Positions 1 through 11,519 of a stretch of DNA of 64,000 nt are shown here, in pieces. Each line of letters begins with the position of its first letter. The first letter of the stretch is position 1. Made by a program: the position numbers and the translations under genes. The notes under the pieces are model-generated. The model saw only the letters and a program-made list of their open reading frames with translations. It was not told the DNA's origin and made no database searches. Source of the stretch: Atherinomorus stipes (lineage: Eukaryota; Chordata; Actinopteri; Atheriniformes; Atherinidae); the NCBI GenBank assembly GCA_023101725.1, contig JALJCO010001098.1, positions 496,001 through 560,000 of the forward strand. The letters run 5' to 3'.

Positions 1-310
1 AAGCAGCTTCAAAGCAGTCAGTCTGTAGCAGCAGCAGCTGCACCATAGTCACATGACTCTGAAAGGAATGCTGGGATATGAAGTTCTTCCAGGATAACAG
101 GGACTTTTATACATGCTGGACCGATGCTGATGGAACAAGATCTCACAAGATTTCATAAGGGAACAATGAGATCTCGCGAGACTTTATTAGCAGAAATATT
201 GGTCAACAAAAAAAAAAAAAAAGAAAAAAAACCTGATATTTGCCTATATGACATTTTAATGCCTATATCCACAGATAATATTGGTAGGCAGATAATATCG
301 GACAACACTA
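1..310 (+). mobile_element. hAT-like non-autonomous element, cut by window edge
   Basis: About 280 bp here match 58139-58418 closely in the same orientation, including a shared stretch around 70-115 and the AATATTGG/ATATCGG words near the right end. The left part lies outside the window. It carries a perfect TCTCGCGAGA palindrome at 172-181. No open reading frame of interest is present, so it is probably a MITE. The hAT assignment is inferred from the other copy, which has 8-bp duplications matching at 6 of 8 positions. Confidence 0.6.
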
Positions 311-957
311 ATCAAAGCGTCTGAAAAACTGCCTCATGAGTGCATCAAAACTTTTTTTGCAAAGTTTCATAGGGGTTTTTTTTTGGTTTGTTTTTTGCCC
401 AAAAAAATTCTAGGTGTGGTGTAAACACAGTGGTCACACTTTCTGCACGTTTGCACAGTCTGAGGCAGGAAAAAGCAAAGATATCAGAGGAGATGCAGCC
501 AAACCAGCCACATCAGAACTACTGTATCACCAAATGACTGCCAACAGGAAAGTGAAACCTGCTACAGTACATTATTGAAATTGGAGCTATTAGCTTTCAT
601 CATGTCCTCTTGCCTGCAGTAAAAGAGCACATTTTCAAGGACAGAGGTCCACCTCTATTCAGTTACATTTCAATATGAAAATAAAGGAACACTTTAACCG
701 CAGAAATGGAGATCTAATGAAACCGTGGAACAAGAGCTGTCGTGTTCCGTTTCCATTTGCTCTTGATCTGAGGCAGGAAACTTGTCGTCTTTTGGTCTCC
801 ATTCAGCTTTGTGTGGACACAAAGGCGGACACTCCTGCTACGCAAAGGAAATCCCCAAACTCCTCCACAATCACCTCTTCTTTCTCTAAATCTTTTTAGC
901 TGTCGCTCTCAAGTTATCTTCCCCCTCTCTGGTATCCGCTCAGTTACTAAAGATATC

Positions 958-960
<3 letters not shown>
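311..960. other. Unassigned sequence with T and A runs
   Basis: No gene or repeat family recognised. It contains short T runs near 350-390 and becomes pyrimidine-rich from about 850 up to the TC repeat. The open frame at 675-899 has no recognisable domain. Confidence 0.4.

Positions 961-1001
<41 letters not shown>
961..1001. repeat. (TC)20 microsatellite
   Basis: An uninterrupted TC dinucleotide run, followed by a CT-rich stretch to about 1260. The Ser/Leu-rich frame that runs through it (811-1263) is a product of the low complexity. Confidence 0.95.
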
Positions 1002-1002
<1 letters not shown>

Positions 1003-2029
1003 CTGCTCCTCTCCCTCTTTTTACTCCTGGCTCTGGAATTTCATCTCTTTGGCTCATTAAGGGAAGTTGTTGACACCTTCCTCATAACTTTCTCTTCTCC
1101 TCCTCCAGCTTCAGCCCCGTTCTCTCATTACCAACATGACCACACTGACCTCCTTTCCACGCTCCCTCTGTTTATCCCTTCTCTTCCCATTACAAGGCGA
1201 CACCACATTTCCACTTCCCTCCTTTTCCCTCTGCAGTCAACCTTATCTCTGCTAATGTTTTAGCTTCTATCTCATTCGCTCTGACGCACTTACGTTTTCT
1301 CTTTGCTATCCTGAACTGTTTTCACTCAGGAAGATCATCATGATGATTTGATATCCTGTGTCTAAAAAAAAAAAGACACCTGGTGAGATTCAGCTGTGCA
1401 TGAAATGTCAGTTTGAGTTTTATGGTTCTTAGTGAAACTGAATCCACGAGAATCCATCTTTGAATCTTTTTTCAATCTGGCTGCGCGCATTGGCAAGAAA
1501 TACAAACATTTTTAATGAACTAAAACTAAAAGTTTGGACAGATGGATGAGACAGAACTTCACAGACTAATGAGGCTTTGCCTCATTAACATTCACCAGAA
1601 AATAAGAAGAGGTGTGAAAAAGTTATCTTAAAGGGGAAATTTTGACCTTATCTAATCTGATTGTTTAGCCAAAGTGAAGATTTTTTTTAAAATATAGCGA
1701 TACTGTCTTTACTTCCAGGAGAAAACTCAAGTATCTGCATTTTTGCTTTTCTTTTTTAAGTCATAATTGGGGCTGATTAAGGTGTTTATTGTGACTAAGC
1801 ACATGATTTTCTGTGATTAATTCATATTAATTGCACTGTTATGTATAAAATTCAATAGAAAATTCAAAAGCAGTGTACTGCACACCGTTCCTTTAAAGAA
1901 CTGTATGAAAAAGAAAATCTAGTAACTTTTAGTTTTGAAATATTTAAATAAACTGGTTTTAGATCTGGATTCCTTTTACATAAGTGGATAAATAGAGGGT
2001 TTTAGAAAAATATAAAAAATAAAAGATAT
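1002..2029. other. Unassigned sequence, pyrimidine-rich at first
   Basis: CT-rich to about 1260, then AT-rich. A TTAAAGGGG word at about 1629 resembles the end of the TTAA-flanked elements of this window, but no matching inverted partner was found, so no element is called. Confidence 0.35.
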
Positions 2030-2330
2030 AAAAACAATAAAGGGAGATAATGGGGAATTAAAAAAAAAAGGGGGGGGAATAGGAGGGCTCTTAAAAGGGG
2101 AAAAAAAATGAAAAAAAAGGATTTTCGGGAAGAAAAAAAGGGGGGAAAGTTTGGGGGAGAAAAAAAAATATTTTCATATATTAAAAAAAAAAAAAAAATA
2201 AAAAAAAATCCCCTAATGACAAAAAATTGATAAAAAGGAATCTAAAATATTTTTTTTAAAAAGGAGGAAAAGAATAAAAAAAAAGGGGAGAGGGGGTCAA
2301 AAGGGCGGGGGGGGGGGGGGGAAATGCTCT
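2030..2330. repeat. A/G homopolymer-rich low-complexity block
   Basis: About 300 bp consisting almost only of irregular A, G and T homopolymers, ending in a run of about 16 G. It has no repeat unit, unlike a microsatellite, and its edges are abrupt against normal sequence. It may be a real purine-rich tract or a badly resolved assembly region. Confidence 0.8.
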
Positions 2331-2443
2331 GAATGGCCAAGACGCAGAATGCCAGCCAAACTAGTCCAGGTTCAGATCCAGATCCAAGACTCATCCATAT
2401 GTGTAGTCAGAGTCAGTGAGAAAAAGACTTTGAAAAAACAGTA

Positions 2444-3110
2444 TTAAAGGGGAGTTTTGTTTCTTTTTCCAATCTGTATTTACTTTCTAGCATGAGTGTG
2501 TTCATTTACTCACCCAGACAGTTTTGATGCAACTTGAATTCCTTCAGAAGATATTTAGATCCGCTCCAGATCAGCGTATGTCCAATATAATGGAAGTGAT
2601 GGGGCAACCGTGTGCAGCCTCAACATAAGACATTATCTGCCACAATCTCCTTCATTTCACCAATGTTTTGTTACCAAACATCAGTCTGACCCCCCTCCAC
2701 CCGCGTGAGCTTGAAGCGCCTTTTTTGTGGGGATTTGTCCTCATTTACAGACATTTACTTGTTAAGGTGTCGCATAACAGTGATGTCATCAAAGCTGCCG
2801 CAGTAAAAATGTCTGTAAATAAGGACGAATCACCACAAAGAAAGCCGCTTTGAGTTCACGAGGGGGGTCCAACTAATGTTTCGCAACAAAACATTGGTGA
2901 AATGAAGGAGTTTGTGGCAGATAATGCCTTATTTAGAGGCTGCGCGCGGTTGCCCGCATCACTTCCATTATATTGGACATACGCAGATCTGGAGTGGATC
3001 TAAATATCTCCTGAAGGAATTCAAGTTTCACCAAAACTGTCTGGGTGAGAAAATGAACATATTTCATGGTAGAAAATAGATAGATTGGAAAAAAAAAACT
3101 TCCCCTTTAG
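2444..3110. mobile_element. TTAA-flanked foldback (long-TIR) element
   Basis: The left half (2444-2780) is the inverted complement of the right half (2790-3110) at roughly 85-90% by eye. Blocks that pair include the interval around 2525-2600 with 2955-3045, and 2640-2670 with 2885-2915. The outer ends are TTAAAGGGGA on the left and TCCCCTTTAG on the right, which suggests a TTAA target site with one decayed copy. It has no transposase and would fold into a hairpin. A piggyBac-type origin is inferred from TTAA only. Confidence 0.75.
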
Positions 3111-4754
3111 CAATAAACTGTGCGTTAACGTTAACGTGCTAAGATTGCACCAACATGCTAAGCCCCGCTTATAAATCTACCAGTTTCTACAGAACTCAAC
3201 TTAAGCCAATAGCGACAACTCCCCCTCTACATCTGGACCCAGATGCAGGATTCTGAATCAAACCTTTCATCATGCGATGCAAAGATGCTCTGCGTGCACA
3301 AACTGAGACACAAGGTTGGAAAAATGTCAAACGTTTTCACTGCAGATGATCAATCCAACTATACTCCACATGTCGTCACGCGCCAATCAAGACTGATTCT
3401 GCAGATGCCGATGCATACGGTCCTTATCAAAAGAATCGGGATAGTTTGGCCTGCATGCTCTCACATTCAGCTTGAGACAGCCTTCATCATCCTCGTAATA
3501 ATAAACACAAAAAGCCTGCCACAAGCATCCCACTTGAGCTCGTCCCTGGACAGAGGCATGCAAGGTCAAGATGGCTGATTTTCAATGAAAGGGAAATGTG
3601 ACTGGAAAGCGCCATCAGTAGCTGGTGTTTATTATTTTGTGTGCTCGTGCAGCGTTGTACATGAGTGTGTGTAGGTGGCAGCTGGGAGGGGAGGTGCAGC
3701 TTTCCGTAGATACAAACAGAAAGGTTGGGAGACACTGTTGCGGAAGAAGATTCAGACATTCTGGTCTGAACAGCTCATTTGACTGTGTGGCCTGTAATGA
3801 AATGCAATTCTATTAAAAGAAAGACATGACATTAGAGGATGCAGCTAACAAGGTAAAAACGGCGGCCATGTTTTAGTTCGTGGAGACTTAATCGTGCACT
3901 CTGCCTCGCTTCTTCCGTCCGTCTCTTCATGTCTCATTTAGAGCCTGCAGGCTGAACACATTTCTTTCTTCCTCGGTTTCCCATTCTGCCCCTGCGTGCC
4001 TCCTCCTCTTCCTCAGTACCGGTGACAGCAGCCTCTTCGTTGAGGATGAACTAACCGGCTCGGCTCCTCAGCTGAAGCAAATTTCAGCCAGGTGGATTAT
4101 TTCTCCTGACTCTGATTGGTTTAGCTTCCTCCCCTCATTTCCTCCTGTCCGTGTTCTTCTTTGCTCCCGTGTACATTACATCGAGCTGCTTGTTGCTGAT
4201 GTTTTTCAGCACGTCTGGTGTTTAAAACCCAGATGCAGGAAAGGAGAACGATGACAGTAAAACTGACCGCTGCTTTAAGCCCAGATCAGAGCAGAGTCTC
4301 TGTGGCTGACATGCTAGAGGTGTTTTCTGCTTTTAATTTCCTTGTTTAGATGCTAATTCCTCTTCCACATACAGTATGAGTGGCTAAAATTAATCAACAG
4401 GGATCACAAGATGATACCCAAAGAGCGTAATTACAGAGATGCTCATATTCTTTTAATATTCTTTTCATTATGCTTTATTCTTCAGAATTTATTGCATTTG
4501 TCGATTGAATTTGGAAAAATAACCATTGTTAATGATTTGTTTTTAACCCATTTGGATGTTCCCTTCATACTGTTTCATGGAGGAGAGTTCTGTATGGATT
4601 CTCCTGAAGAACAAGGCCAAACATTACAGATGATGGTTCCAGCATATTCACTCTTAATCCAAATTTTAAAGTTTTTCAACACAGAGCTCATCGTCTGACG
4701 ACAGGTTGATAAAATAAATTAAAAATTCTGTTGTGTTCAATATTCTACACATGG
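3111..4754. other. Unassigned sequence, no gene seen
   Basis: Includes short overlapping frames on both strands around 3243-3816, none with a recognisable domain. GTTAAC occurs twice in tandem near 3125. A pyrimidine-rich patch lies at 3900-4020. No repeat family was identified. Confidence 0.35.
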
Positions 4755-4820
4755 TGGTCATGGTTCGATACACACCTGTATTGAACAATTCGATATGAAT
4801 ACATGCATTGTTGCCCCCTA
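4755..4820 (-). mobile_element. Terminal fragment of a hAT-like element
   Basis: Read on the minus strand it begins TAGGGGGCAACAATGCATG and goes on through ATTCATATCGAA and TTCAATACAGG. This is the form of the common fish hAT-like ends that start TAGGGGTGTAACGATAC. Only one end is present, and the Tc1-like element begins a few bases to its right. Confidence 0.45.
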
Positions 4821-4823
4821 ATA

Positions 4824-5930
4824 TACAGGTACTACCCCAAAATTTGAATATCCTGAAAAAGTTCATGTATTTCAACTTAAAAGGTAGAATTTACATATTG
4901 TTTAGACTAATAATGCGCAAATCAATATATTTCAAGCTTTTATTTGTTTGAATGTTGCTGATTAGGACTTGCAGCTTAAGAAAACCTTAAATTCTAAAAC
5001 TCAAAAATTAGAATATTGCATGAAATCAATTTAAAAAGGACTTTAGATACAAAAATGTCAGGCCTCCTAAAGTCAAATCTTGCATCTGTACTTAGTACTT
5101 GGTTGTGGCCCCTTTTGCATGAATGACTGCCTTAACCCGGCGTGGCATGGATGCTAGCAGCTTGTGGCATATCTCAGGTGTTATGGAAGAAAAAACATGC
5201 TTCCATCAAAGCCTTGAGCTCTTCTTTATTGTTTGGTCTCTTCCCGTTCAGCTTTTTCTTGACGATGCCCCACATGTTTTTGATGGGGTTCAAGTCAGGT
5301 GAGTTTGCGGGCCAATCAAGCATGGTGATCCATGGTTGTTGAACCAGGATTTTGTACTTTTGGCAGTGTGGGCAGGTGCCAGTCCTGCTGGAAGATGAAG
5401 TCTGCATCCTCATACAGCTGGTCTGCTGAAGCAAGCATGAAGGTCTCCAAAATGTCCTGGTAGACGACTGCATTGATGCTGGACTTGATGAAGCTCACAG
5501 GTCCATTCCTTATGAAGTCCTTCACACTTTTGAAAGGCCCTTTCCTGACCATCTTCTCCAGGCTGCTGTCAGCCCTCCGGTTTCTACACAGTTTTCTTCC
5601 ACACTTCTTCCTTCCACTTAACTGTCCATTAATGTGCTTTGAGACAGCACTCTGAGAACATCCAGCTTCTTCTGCTATCACTTTTTATGTCTTTCCCACC
5701 CTGTGCAGGAGTCAATGATGGTTTTCTACACTGTCAGATCAGCAGTCTTCCCCATGATTGTGAATTCTTCTAAACCAAGACAGAGACTTTTTAAAGCACT
5801 TGTGCAGATGTTTTGGATTACTTACCTGGTTAGACTGTGACACTCTGAGCTACAATACTGGAGCTTTTTACAGTGTTCTAATTTTTTGCGTTTTTGAATT
5901 TGAGGTTTTCTTAGCTCTAATCCAGATGTT
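4824..5930 (-). mobile_element. Tc1-like DNA transposon, degraded
   Basis: A decayed Tc1/mariner transposon on the minus strand. An inner part of long inverted repeats is visible: 4975-5015 (AAGAAAACCTTAAATTC type) pairs with 5871-5912. The left arm continues to about 4824, whereas the right arm loses its match beyond about 5915. The body encodes a broken transposase, described separately. Small gaps and stops show that it is no longer active. Confidence 0.8.
5174..5755 (-). pseudogene. Tc1-like transposase pseudogene
   Basis: Tc1 transposases cut and paste their element using an N-terminal helix-turn-helix pair and a DD34E catalytic core. Here the minus strand starts at ATG 5755 with MGKTADLTV, is stopped within a few codons, and resumes with a recognisable helix-turn-helix (IAEEAGCSQSAVSKHI). 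The second catalytic Asp region is seen as DFIFQQD. A frameshift near 5340-5380 then moves the frame, and the C-terminal signature DWPANSPDLNPIKNMWG follows. The catalytic Glu of the usual NPIEN is Lys here. The stretch between the helix-turn-helix and the second Asp is too short, so the first catalytic Asp appears to be deleted. Certainly non-functional. Confidence 0.85.
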
Positions 5931-6475
5931 TTAATGTGTTTGTGCAGATTTCTTTATATTCTACATTATAGGAAAGCAAAACATGTAAGCATTCAATTAT
6001 GTTTGTGTCCATCTCTATTTGTTGTTACGAAGCTGCAATGTTGGGTAACTAAAAGTTAAAACGAGCCAATGACGTTGAAAAAGGATTTAAAAAACCATAA
6101 GAATTTATTGTTTCTTACAAACAACAAATTTTAATCATTTTCTAAAACTAGCATGCTTCATTTCAGCTTCAAATCCTTCTGCTTTCTGCCTGCCAGTTTA
6201 CCAAAAAGGAAAATCCATCAGACCACTAACACCTCGTTAGAATAAACACCTGGATGTCATTATCACAGCTGAAATCAGGTGACAGGCATCTTTAAGCTGT
6301 TTCAGCAGCGATCACCATCATCATCACTGCCTCCCCACTGCATGAGCATGAGCGTGAGTGTTCCCTAACCTTTTGCCACAGCTCAGTGTGACACTCTAAA
6401 TACAGATTCCACATCAGCGACAGCAGGTCCCCAAAGAGCTCAGGAGGTGCTTGGCGACATGGGAAAACAGACAGA

Positions 6476-6478
<3 letters not shown>
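5931..6478. other. Unassigned sequence
   Basis: No gene or family recognised. The short minus-strand frame 6292-6519 starts inside the adjacent GT repeat, as its poly-Thr/His start shows, and is not a gene. Confidence 0.35.

Positions 6479-6516
<38 letters not shown>
6479..6516. repeat. (GT)19 microsatellite
   Basis: Uninterrupted GT dinucleotide run. A much shorter CA run follows at about 6680-6695. Confidence 0.95.
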
Positions 6517-6517
<1 letters not shown>

Positions 6518-7167
6518 ACTATGAAACAACAATCTCTTTTCCAGCTCAGGCATCTTGTTCTGATTGCTAATTAGCGGCTTGTCAACAGTCATTCCTGTGT
6601 GCTCCCCTGCCACTGCAGTGCTACATGAACACAGTTTGCAGGTTCACCCAAGTATACACTCTTTTTTATACAAAAGCATGCACACACACACACACGGAGA
6701 TCAGATAAGGGAATTTAAAAAGATCCTCAAAGCAGGGGTAGACAGTTCTGTTTGTTGATTATTCGATTCTTTTAATTTAATACATTACTTCACTGATAAA
6801 AATATTATTTTGAAAGATGCTCAGACTCCAAAGTGACAACTTGAAATAGATAATTGCAAACCCTGAATACGTAACCGAAAATATGTTGAAGTTCCCCAAC
6901 GACAAGCAGTTAAACACACTCTTCATCTTCAACATTTTCAGAGAGACACTTTTGACAATTTCTTTTGCAAAAATAGTCTTTTTCTCTCATAAGACAACAG
7001 CTGCATAGTGTTAGGAAAACACACAGTGTTGCAATTGCAACATGACGTGCAGCAAAGACGAATTCGGCATATGATGCCAATGTCAGGTGTTGCAACGGCA
7101 GCACATCTGCTGTTGACTTGTAGGACTTCCTCCAACTGGAATGCAGTCCTAATGTCCTTTTTCATAA
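6517..7167. other. Unassigned sequence
   Basis: No recognisable coding or repeat signal apart from the short CA run near 6680-6695. Small frames at 6564-6758 and 6910-7104 show no domain. Confidence 0.35.
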
Positions 7168-7625
7168 TACAGTACGATATTATTGTTCCAATATCGGTAT
7201 CGGCCAACGCTGAATATCAACGTCTGCCCGATATTGTTCAATATTTTTTAAAAATGATTTGTTTAATTGATAAGAACAGAGCATATGAAAACAAAGAAAA
7301 CTACCAAAATAGTTTTCATCTGTTGTCTCGAGCCAGATCTTAAAAGGCTCCCTGAAATGAGGAAATACAGAAACATTAAATTGTAAATAAAACAGTTATC
7401 AATATATTTAACGGATATATAACAGACACTGTTTGTGGTGAACTTTTACCGTGCAACATAATGACGTCTCCAACAACCACTGGATCTGCAGCAGAAGTAT
7501 TTTTCTAATTTTGCACAAGGAATGAAAATTACATCATTTTCAGCTGCAATTTCAGTATCGTCCATTAAAAGCAGAAATTATCAGTAATCTGTATCGGCTG
7601 AAAATTTGCATATCATGCATCAGTA
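7168..7625 (+). mobile_element. hAT-like MITE, GATATCGG family B
   Basis: Begins TACAGTACGATATTATTG and ends TGCATATCATGCATCAGTA, so the ends are loosely inverted. The right 190 bp match 58885-59069 in the same orientation and the complement of 8831-9060. No coding capacity. I did not find a clear 8-bp duplication at this copy, so the hAT assignment rests on resemblance. Confidence 0.6.
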
Positions 7626-8502
7626 GTCTGAGCAAGACCGCATAATGAAACACCTAAACATTTTCACCATATTATGTCGTTTCATAATTCAACTGATGCA
7701 CAGATGCACCTGACATAACCCAAAACTTCTTGTTCCCCAGACGTGAATCCGTGACTTGCATCGTGTGAACTTGCTGGTTGCATCAATGCATCCCTGTGTG
7801 CTTGTCCCATTTTATATCAGAATGTCCTTTATCATATTTATACTGCACATCGCAGTAACTACATGTTTTCTAAATACTGCACAGAACTGTAGAAATAAAT
7901 GTGCATCCTTCAATTCAAAAAGGTACAGGTGTATCTGAGAAGGTTACAGCATGTAGTTAACCATGTAATACACCTGCATGTCCTAACTTTGTCATGTAAA
8001 AGTTCAACCCTGACCTTCTCTCCTCCAACATTAGGCCATGACTTCCATTATGTGAACATGTTTTTTTATCCCAAAAGAAGAGGAAAACACCCAAATGTAA
8101 CCGTCCCCACTACCCCAGTGATAAAAGGACACACACCCACATCAACCTCCGCTGTGTCTAATGAGGTAAAGAACAGTCACCAGGCCTAATAGACGAGTCA
8201 CAGTGTGTTATTCCTCCAGTGTCTGAGGTCTGTCTTCCTCGCTCGATAAACACTTGCTCTTCTGTCGACTGCAGGGAGTCAAATCAGCCAGCAGACGACA
8301 CACATGTGCTGATGCATTTTGACTGCAGCTGCTTGTGCTTCACTGCATTCAAAACAAAGAGATTCGCAGCTGGTGTGTTAGAGTGATCACACAGAGGTTG
8401 TTCCACCAACCAGGTCAAAAACATCAGCTTTTCTCTCACTTTCAGCAAGAAATCTTTCATGATTTAGAAAAAAAAAAAGTTCCATAAAATTGAGATTATA
8501 GT
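7626..8502. other. Unassigned sequence between two family-B copies
   Basis: No gene recognised. Small plus-strand frames at 7756-7938 and 7899-8189 have no domain. Confidence 0.35.
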
Positions 8503-8640
8503 AGGAGTGTACGATATTGGATTTTTGGCTGATATCTGACATGCCGATATTTTACAAGTCATTGATAAGTGAAGGTGCAATATAATCAGCTGGCATTAGT
8601 TTTTTTTTTTTTTGTTTGTTTTTTTATGGTTCAAATTCAA
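8503..8640 (+). mobile_element. Left-end fragment of hAT-like MITE, family C
   Basis: Starts AGGAGTGTACGATATTGG and continues through CTGATATCTGACATGCCGATA, nearly the same as the left end of the complete copy at 55959-56454. The match fades into a T run at about 8600. Confidence 0.55.
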
Positions 8641-8744
8641 AACAAGAGTGATTGTTTATATTCCAGAACATGATTGGCAGCCAGTGGTTCTGTCTCCAAT
8701 AAGTTTAAAGTGCGTAGCTTCAGGATTTTGCATCCACTCTTTAT

Positions 8745-8812
8745 TGATGATAATAACAATAATGATAATAATAATAAATAATAATAATTATAAAAAAATA
8801 ATATTATAATAG
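8745..8812. repeat. AT-rich (ATA/AAT)n tract
   Basis: Irregular run of ATAATAATA-type trinucleotides. Poly-Ile/Asn and poly-Leu/Tyr frames on either strand are artefacts of it. Confidence 0.85.
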
Positions 8813-8830
8813 TTTGCATTGCATTTTGAG

Positions 8831-9275
8831 TTGTATAACATGAAAAATTTCAACTGATACCAATAACCGATATTTTTCTGTTTCTCATGATCAATACTGA
8901 TACCGATATCAAATCTGAAAATGATGAGGAAGAAAAAATTATATATTTTTTTTAAAATCTGAAAACGATGATGGAAGATTCATCATCCATTGTGCTAAAT
9001 TATAAAAATACTTTTGCTGTACGTGTATCTAGCTGCAGGAGACATCATTATGTTGCACAGTGGGCGTGGCCTAATGTTGTTCCCATACCCCGCAGATTAA
9101 AAAAAAGAAAGAAAAACAAGCAAAAAAAACTAAACATTTTGCAGGTTCGTCACCACACAGCACCTTTTATATCATGGTTAATTACAGCGGGCCAAAATAT
9201 ACTTTTATCAATATTCAGTCTTAAAGCCAATATCAGCCCATACCGATATCGGACCAATAACAATGTGCATCTATA
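8831..9275 (-). mobile_element. hAT-like MITE, GATATCGG family B, reverse copy
   Basis: Complementary to 7168-7625 and 58715-59069 in blocks: the AACATGAAAAATTTCAACTG end, the ACGATGATGGAAGATTCATC block and the TTGTGCTAAATTATAAAAATA block. The right end reads CCGATATCGG followed by AATGTGCATCTA. Together with 8503-8640 it makes a composite of two related elements. Confidence 0.6.
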
Positions 9276-11519
9276 GCAACAAGTCTGATCTGCTCATCTA
9301 AGAATTGCAAAGTCCAACTTAAAAAAACAAACTGCAAAACGTGTTATTTGTGTTGTCAGTAAATGCAGCCATTAAATTGGTGGTTAAGGTTCGGGAAAGC
9401 TCATGGTCAGAATTTGGGGGGGGGGGTATGTCCTTTGTGAAGAAGAAATCAGTATTGACTTTTGGTGAGAGAAGAAAAAAATGATTTTCTTTTTCGGTGT
9501 TACATCATTTGTACACTCAAGCATCCACCTTGACCTTTCCACAAAAAGATTTTTCAAGAAAAGAATTACTCCTCGATACTGCTGCTGCCTACGACACAAT
9601 AAAAAGGCCCATCTCACCAGAAACAAGGGAAAAGATTCTCAAAAACACACAAAGGGCTGACAATTTATGGAAAGGAAATTGTGAAAAAGGCAGCTGTTGT
9701 GTGGAGGGCAGCATTTACTGTCCACAACAAGACAGTAAAACATGTTTCTAACCCTTTTATGATCAATATTCAAAAGTGAGATCAGAACAGAAAAGTGTTG
9801 GGTGTCAAATAGAAGCTTAAATGTACCTGTGTAGACAATAATAACAATACTGCACATGTTTGACCCTTAAACTGTTTCCACCTCATTTTAATGGCACACT
9901 GATATTATCCATTGTGCACATTCCCGGAGCTGCTGGTGCCCTGCAGCATCCCGGGGCTGAGAAACAACACTTCACAACTTTGTTTCCCAGCCAGAGCATC
10001 ACATGACAGTTATGTTTTACTTTATGGCCGATCCAACAAAAATGGTGAGATGATTCAGAGGAAGAGAGGAAGGAAAGACAGAGCAAGTAATTACACATTT
10101 ACTGGTCTGAGAGAGGAGACAGGATGTAAGGCGGGTGTTGAGTCAGCCATCGTTAGGGGCGCTGAAGGGTTAAAATCTGCCAGAGTTCAATGTTTACAAG
10201 AATTACCATCATCATTTTGGTAATACTCATATTATAATAGCGTGATTTGCAAATAAATCATTAGTGAAAGTAGTTTTCTTTTTTTGTTTTTATGCAAATT
10301 TTTAAGTTTCTTTCTTCCAATCTTGAGTGTCATTTACAGAAATCAACCAAAACACTAAAAAATATCAAACTAATCTTTTTCTTTACTGATGTTGTGATAA
10401 TATTGTGCATGCTTTTGGAAACAACAATCATTATTGTTGAAAATTAGATACCATACCAATTTTTTTTATACACTTTCACACGACAGTGCTGCACATCAGC
10501 AGTAATGTGTAAAAACATGAAACTTAAACCAAATAAAATGGTAAAATAAAACTCAAACAGAAGTGAATTATAAAGTCCAACAATAAAAACAGAAAATAAA
10601 TAAAATCAATGACTCACTGAGTTAAAACCTAATGTGTGAAAGTGAGTTTTAAGATGAGATCTAAAAAACAAATGACTATGAACTCATCTCTGTAGCAGAG
10701 AGGTTGCCAAATAAACAGTGTGAAGCATGAACATAAATGTCCAAAAGTCTGAGCAAAAACTTTAACAATTACATTATTTTGCAGAAACGAGCTGATCTGA
10801 TGACTCAGGGAAAGAATTGGTAACTTTAATTAGTACATTGTTCTAAAAGCTGCACTTGCTGTCCTCTGAGTCACTTTTCTTCCAAGTTTACTGGAAGAGA
10901 AAACACTAAACTGGAGATAGCTGAGAAAAGAAAATATAAATGAAGGGAAACTAAGGGCTCCCGTCAGGTGATGCGGTGACTGATGTAAAACTCTGGCAAT
11001 GTTAGCAGCTTCTGCAGGTAATTAACAGCCACATGCTGTTATTTTAAACCCTGCAACCACCTCTGCAGCCGAACCTGCAGGCGCTGTGTCATATTCAAAC
11101 TTCCAGTTTATTCCACGTGGGACGAGGAAGATCCTAAACTCCAAGTCTCACCATTAGAGATGTGATCCATCACATCAACTCTGAAAGAGTCACCAGCAGA
11201 TGTTAAGCCAGTATCAACAAAATTCTGCCACTAAATTATGAAACATAAAATGTTCAACTTCTTAAGAAGAGCAATGAAGAGCATTAAATAAAGAGCAAAT
11301 TGATTTAAAGTGAACAGCCACAGTGTGAACGCAGCCTACGCACAGGCCCAAAACAACAAAAATAAAAATCGCTCTAAACAGTAGTTAAAATAGAAAACTG
11401 TTAAACTGCTCAGCCAATGGTTGATAAATTTGTCCAATCACCCAACCTTTTTATAACCTTTATAACCTTGTTATATACTGGTCTGTGTGTGAACACCAAG
11501 TGGCAAACTCCACTGGAGA
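9276..11519. other. Unassigned sequence, 2.2 kb
   Basis: No gene found. A G run of about 14 is at 9414-9427. Frames at 9497-9751, 9639-9857 and 9912-10223 show no domain, and both strands are open over the same places. The stretch from 10250 to 10700 is A-rich. Confidence 0.35.

Noticed and set aside
811..1263. 150-codon Ser/Leu-rich frame
   Set aside because: Runs through the (TC)20 repeat and CT-rich flanks; low complexity only.
1629..1660. TTAAAGGGG word as start of another TTAA element
   Set aside because: No inverted partner found within a reasonable distance.
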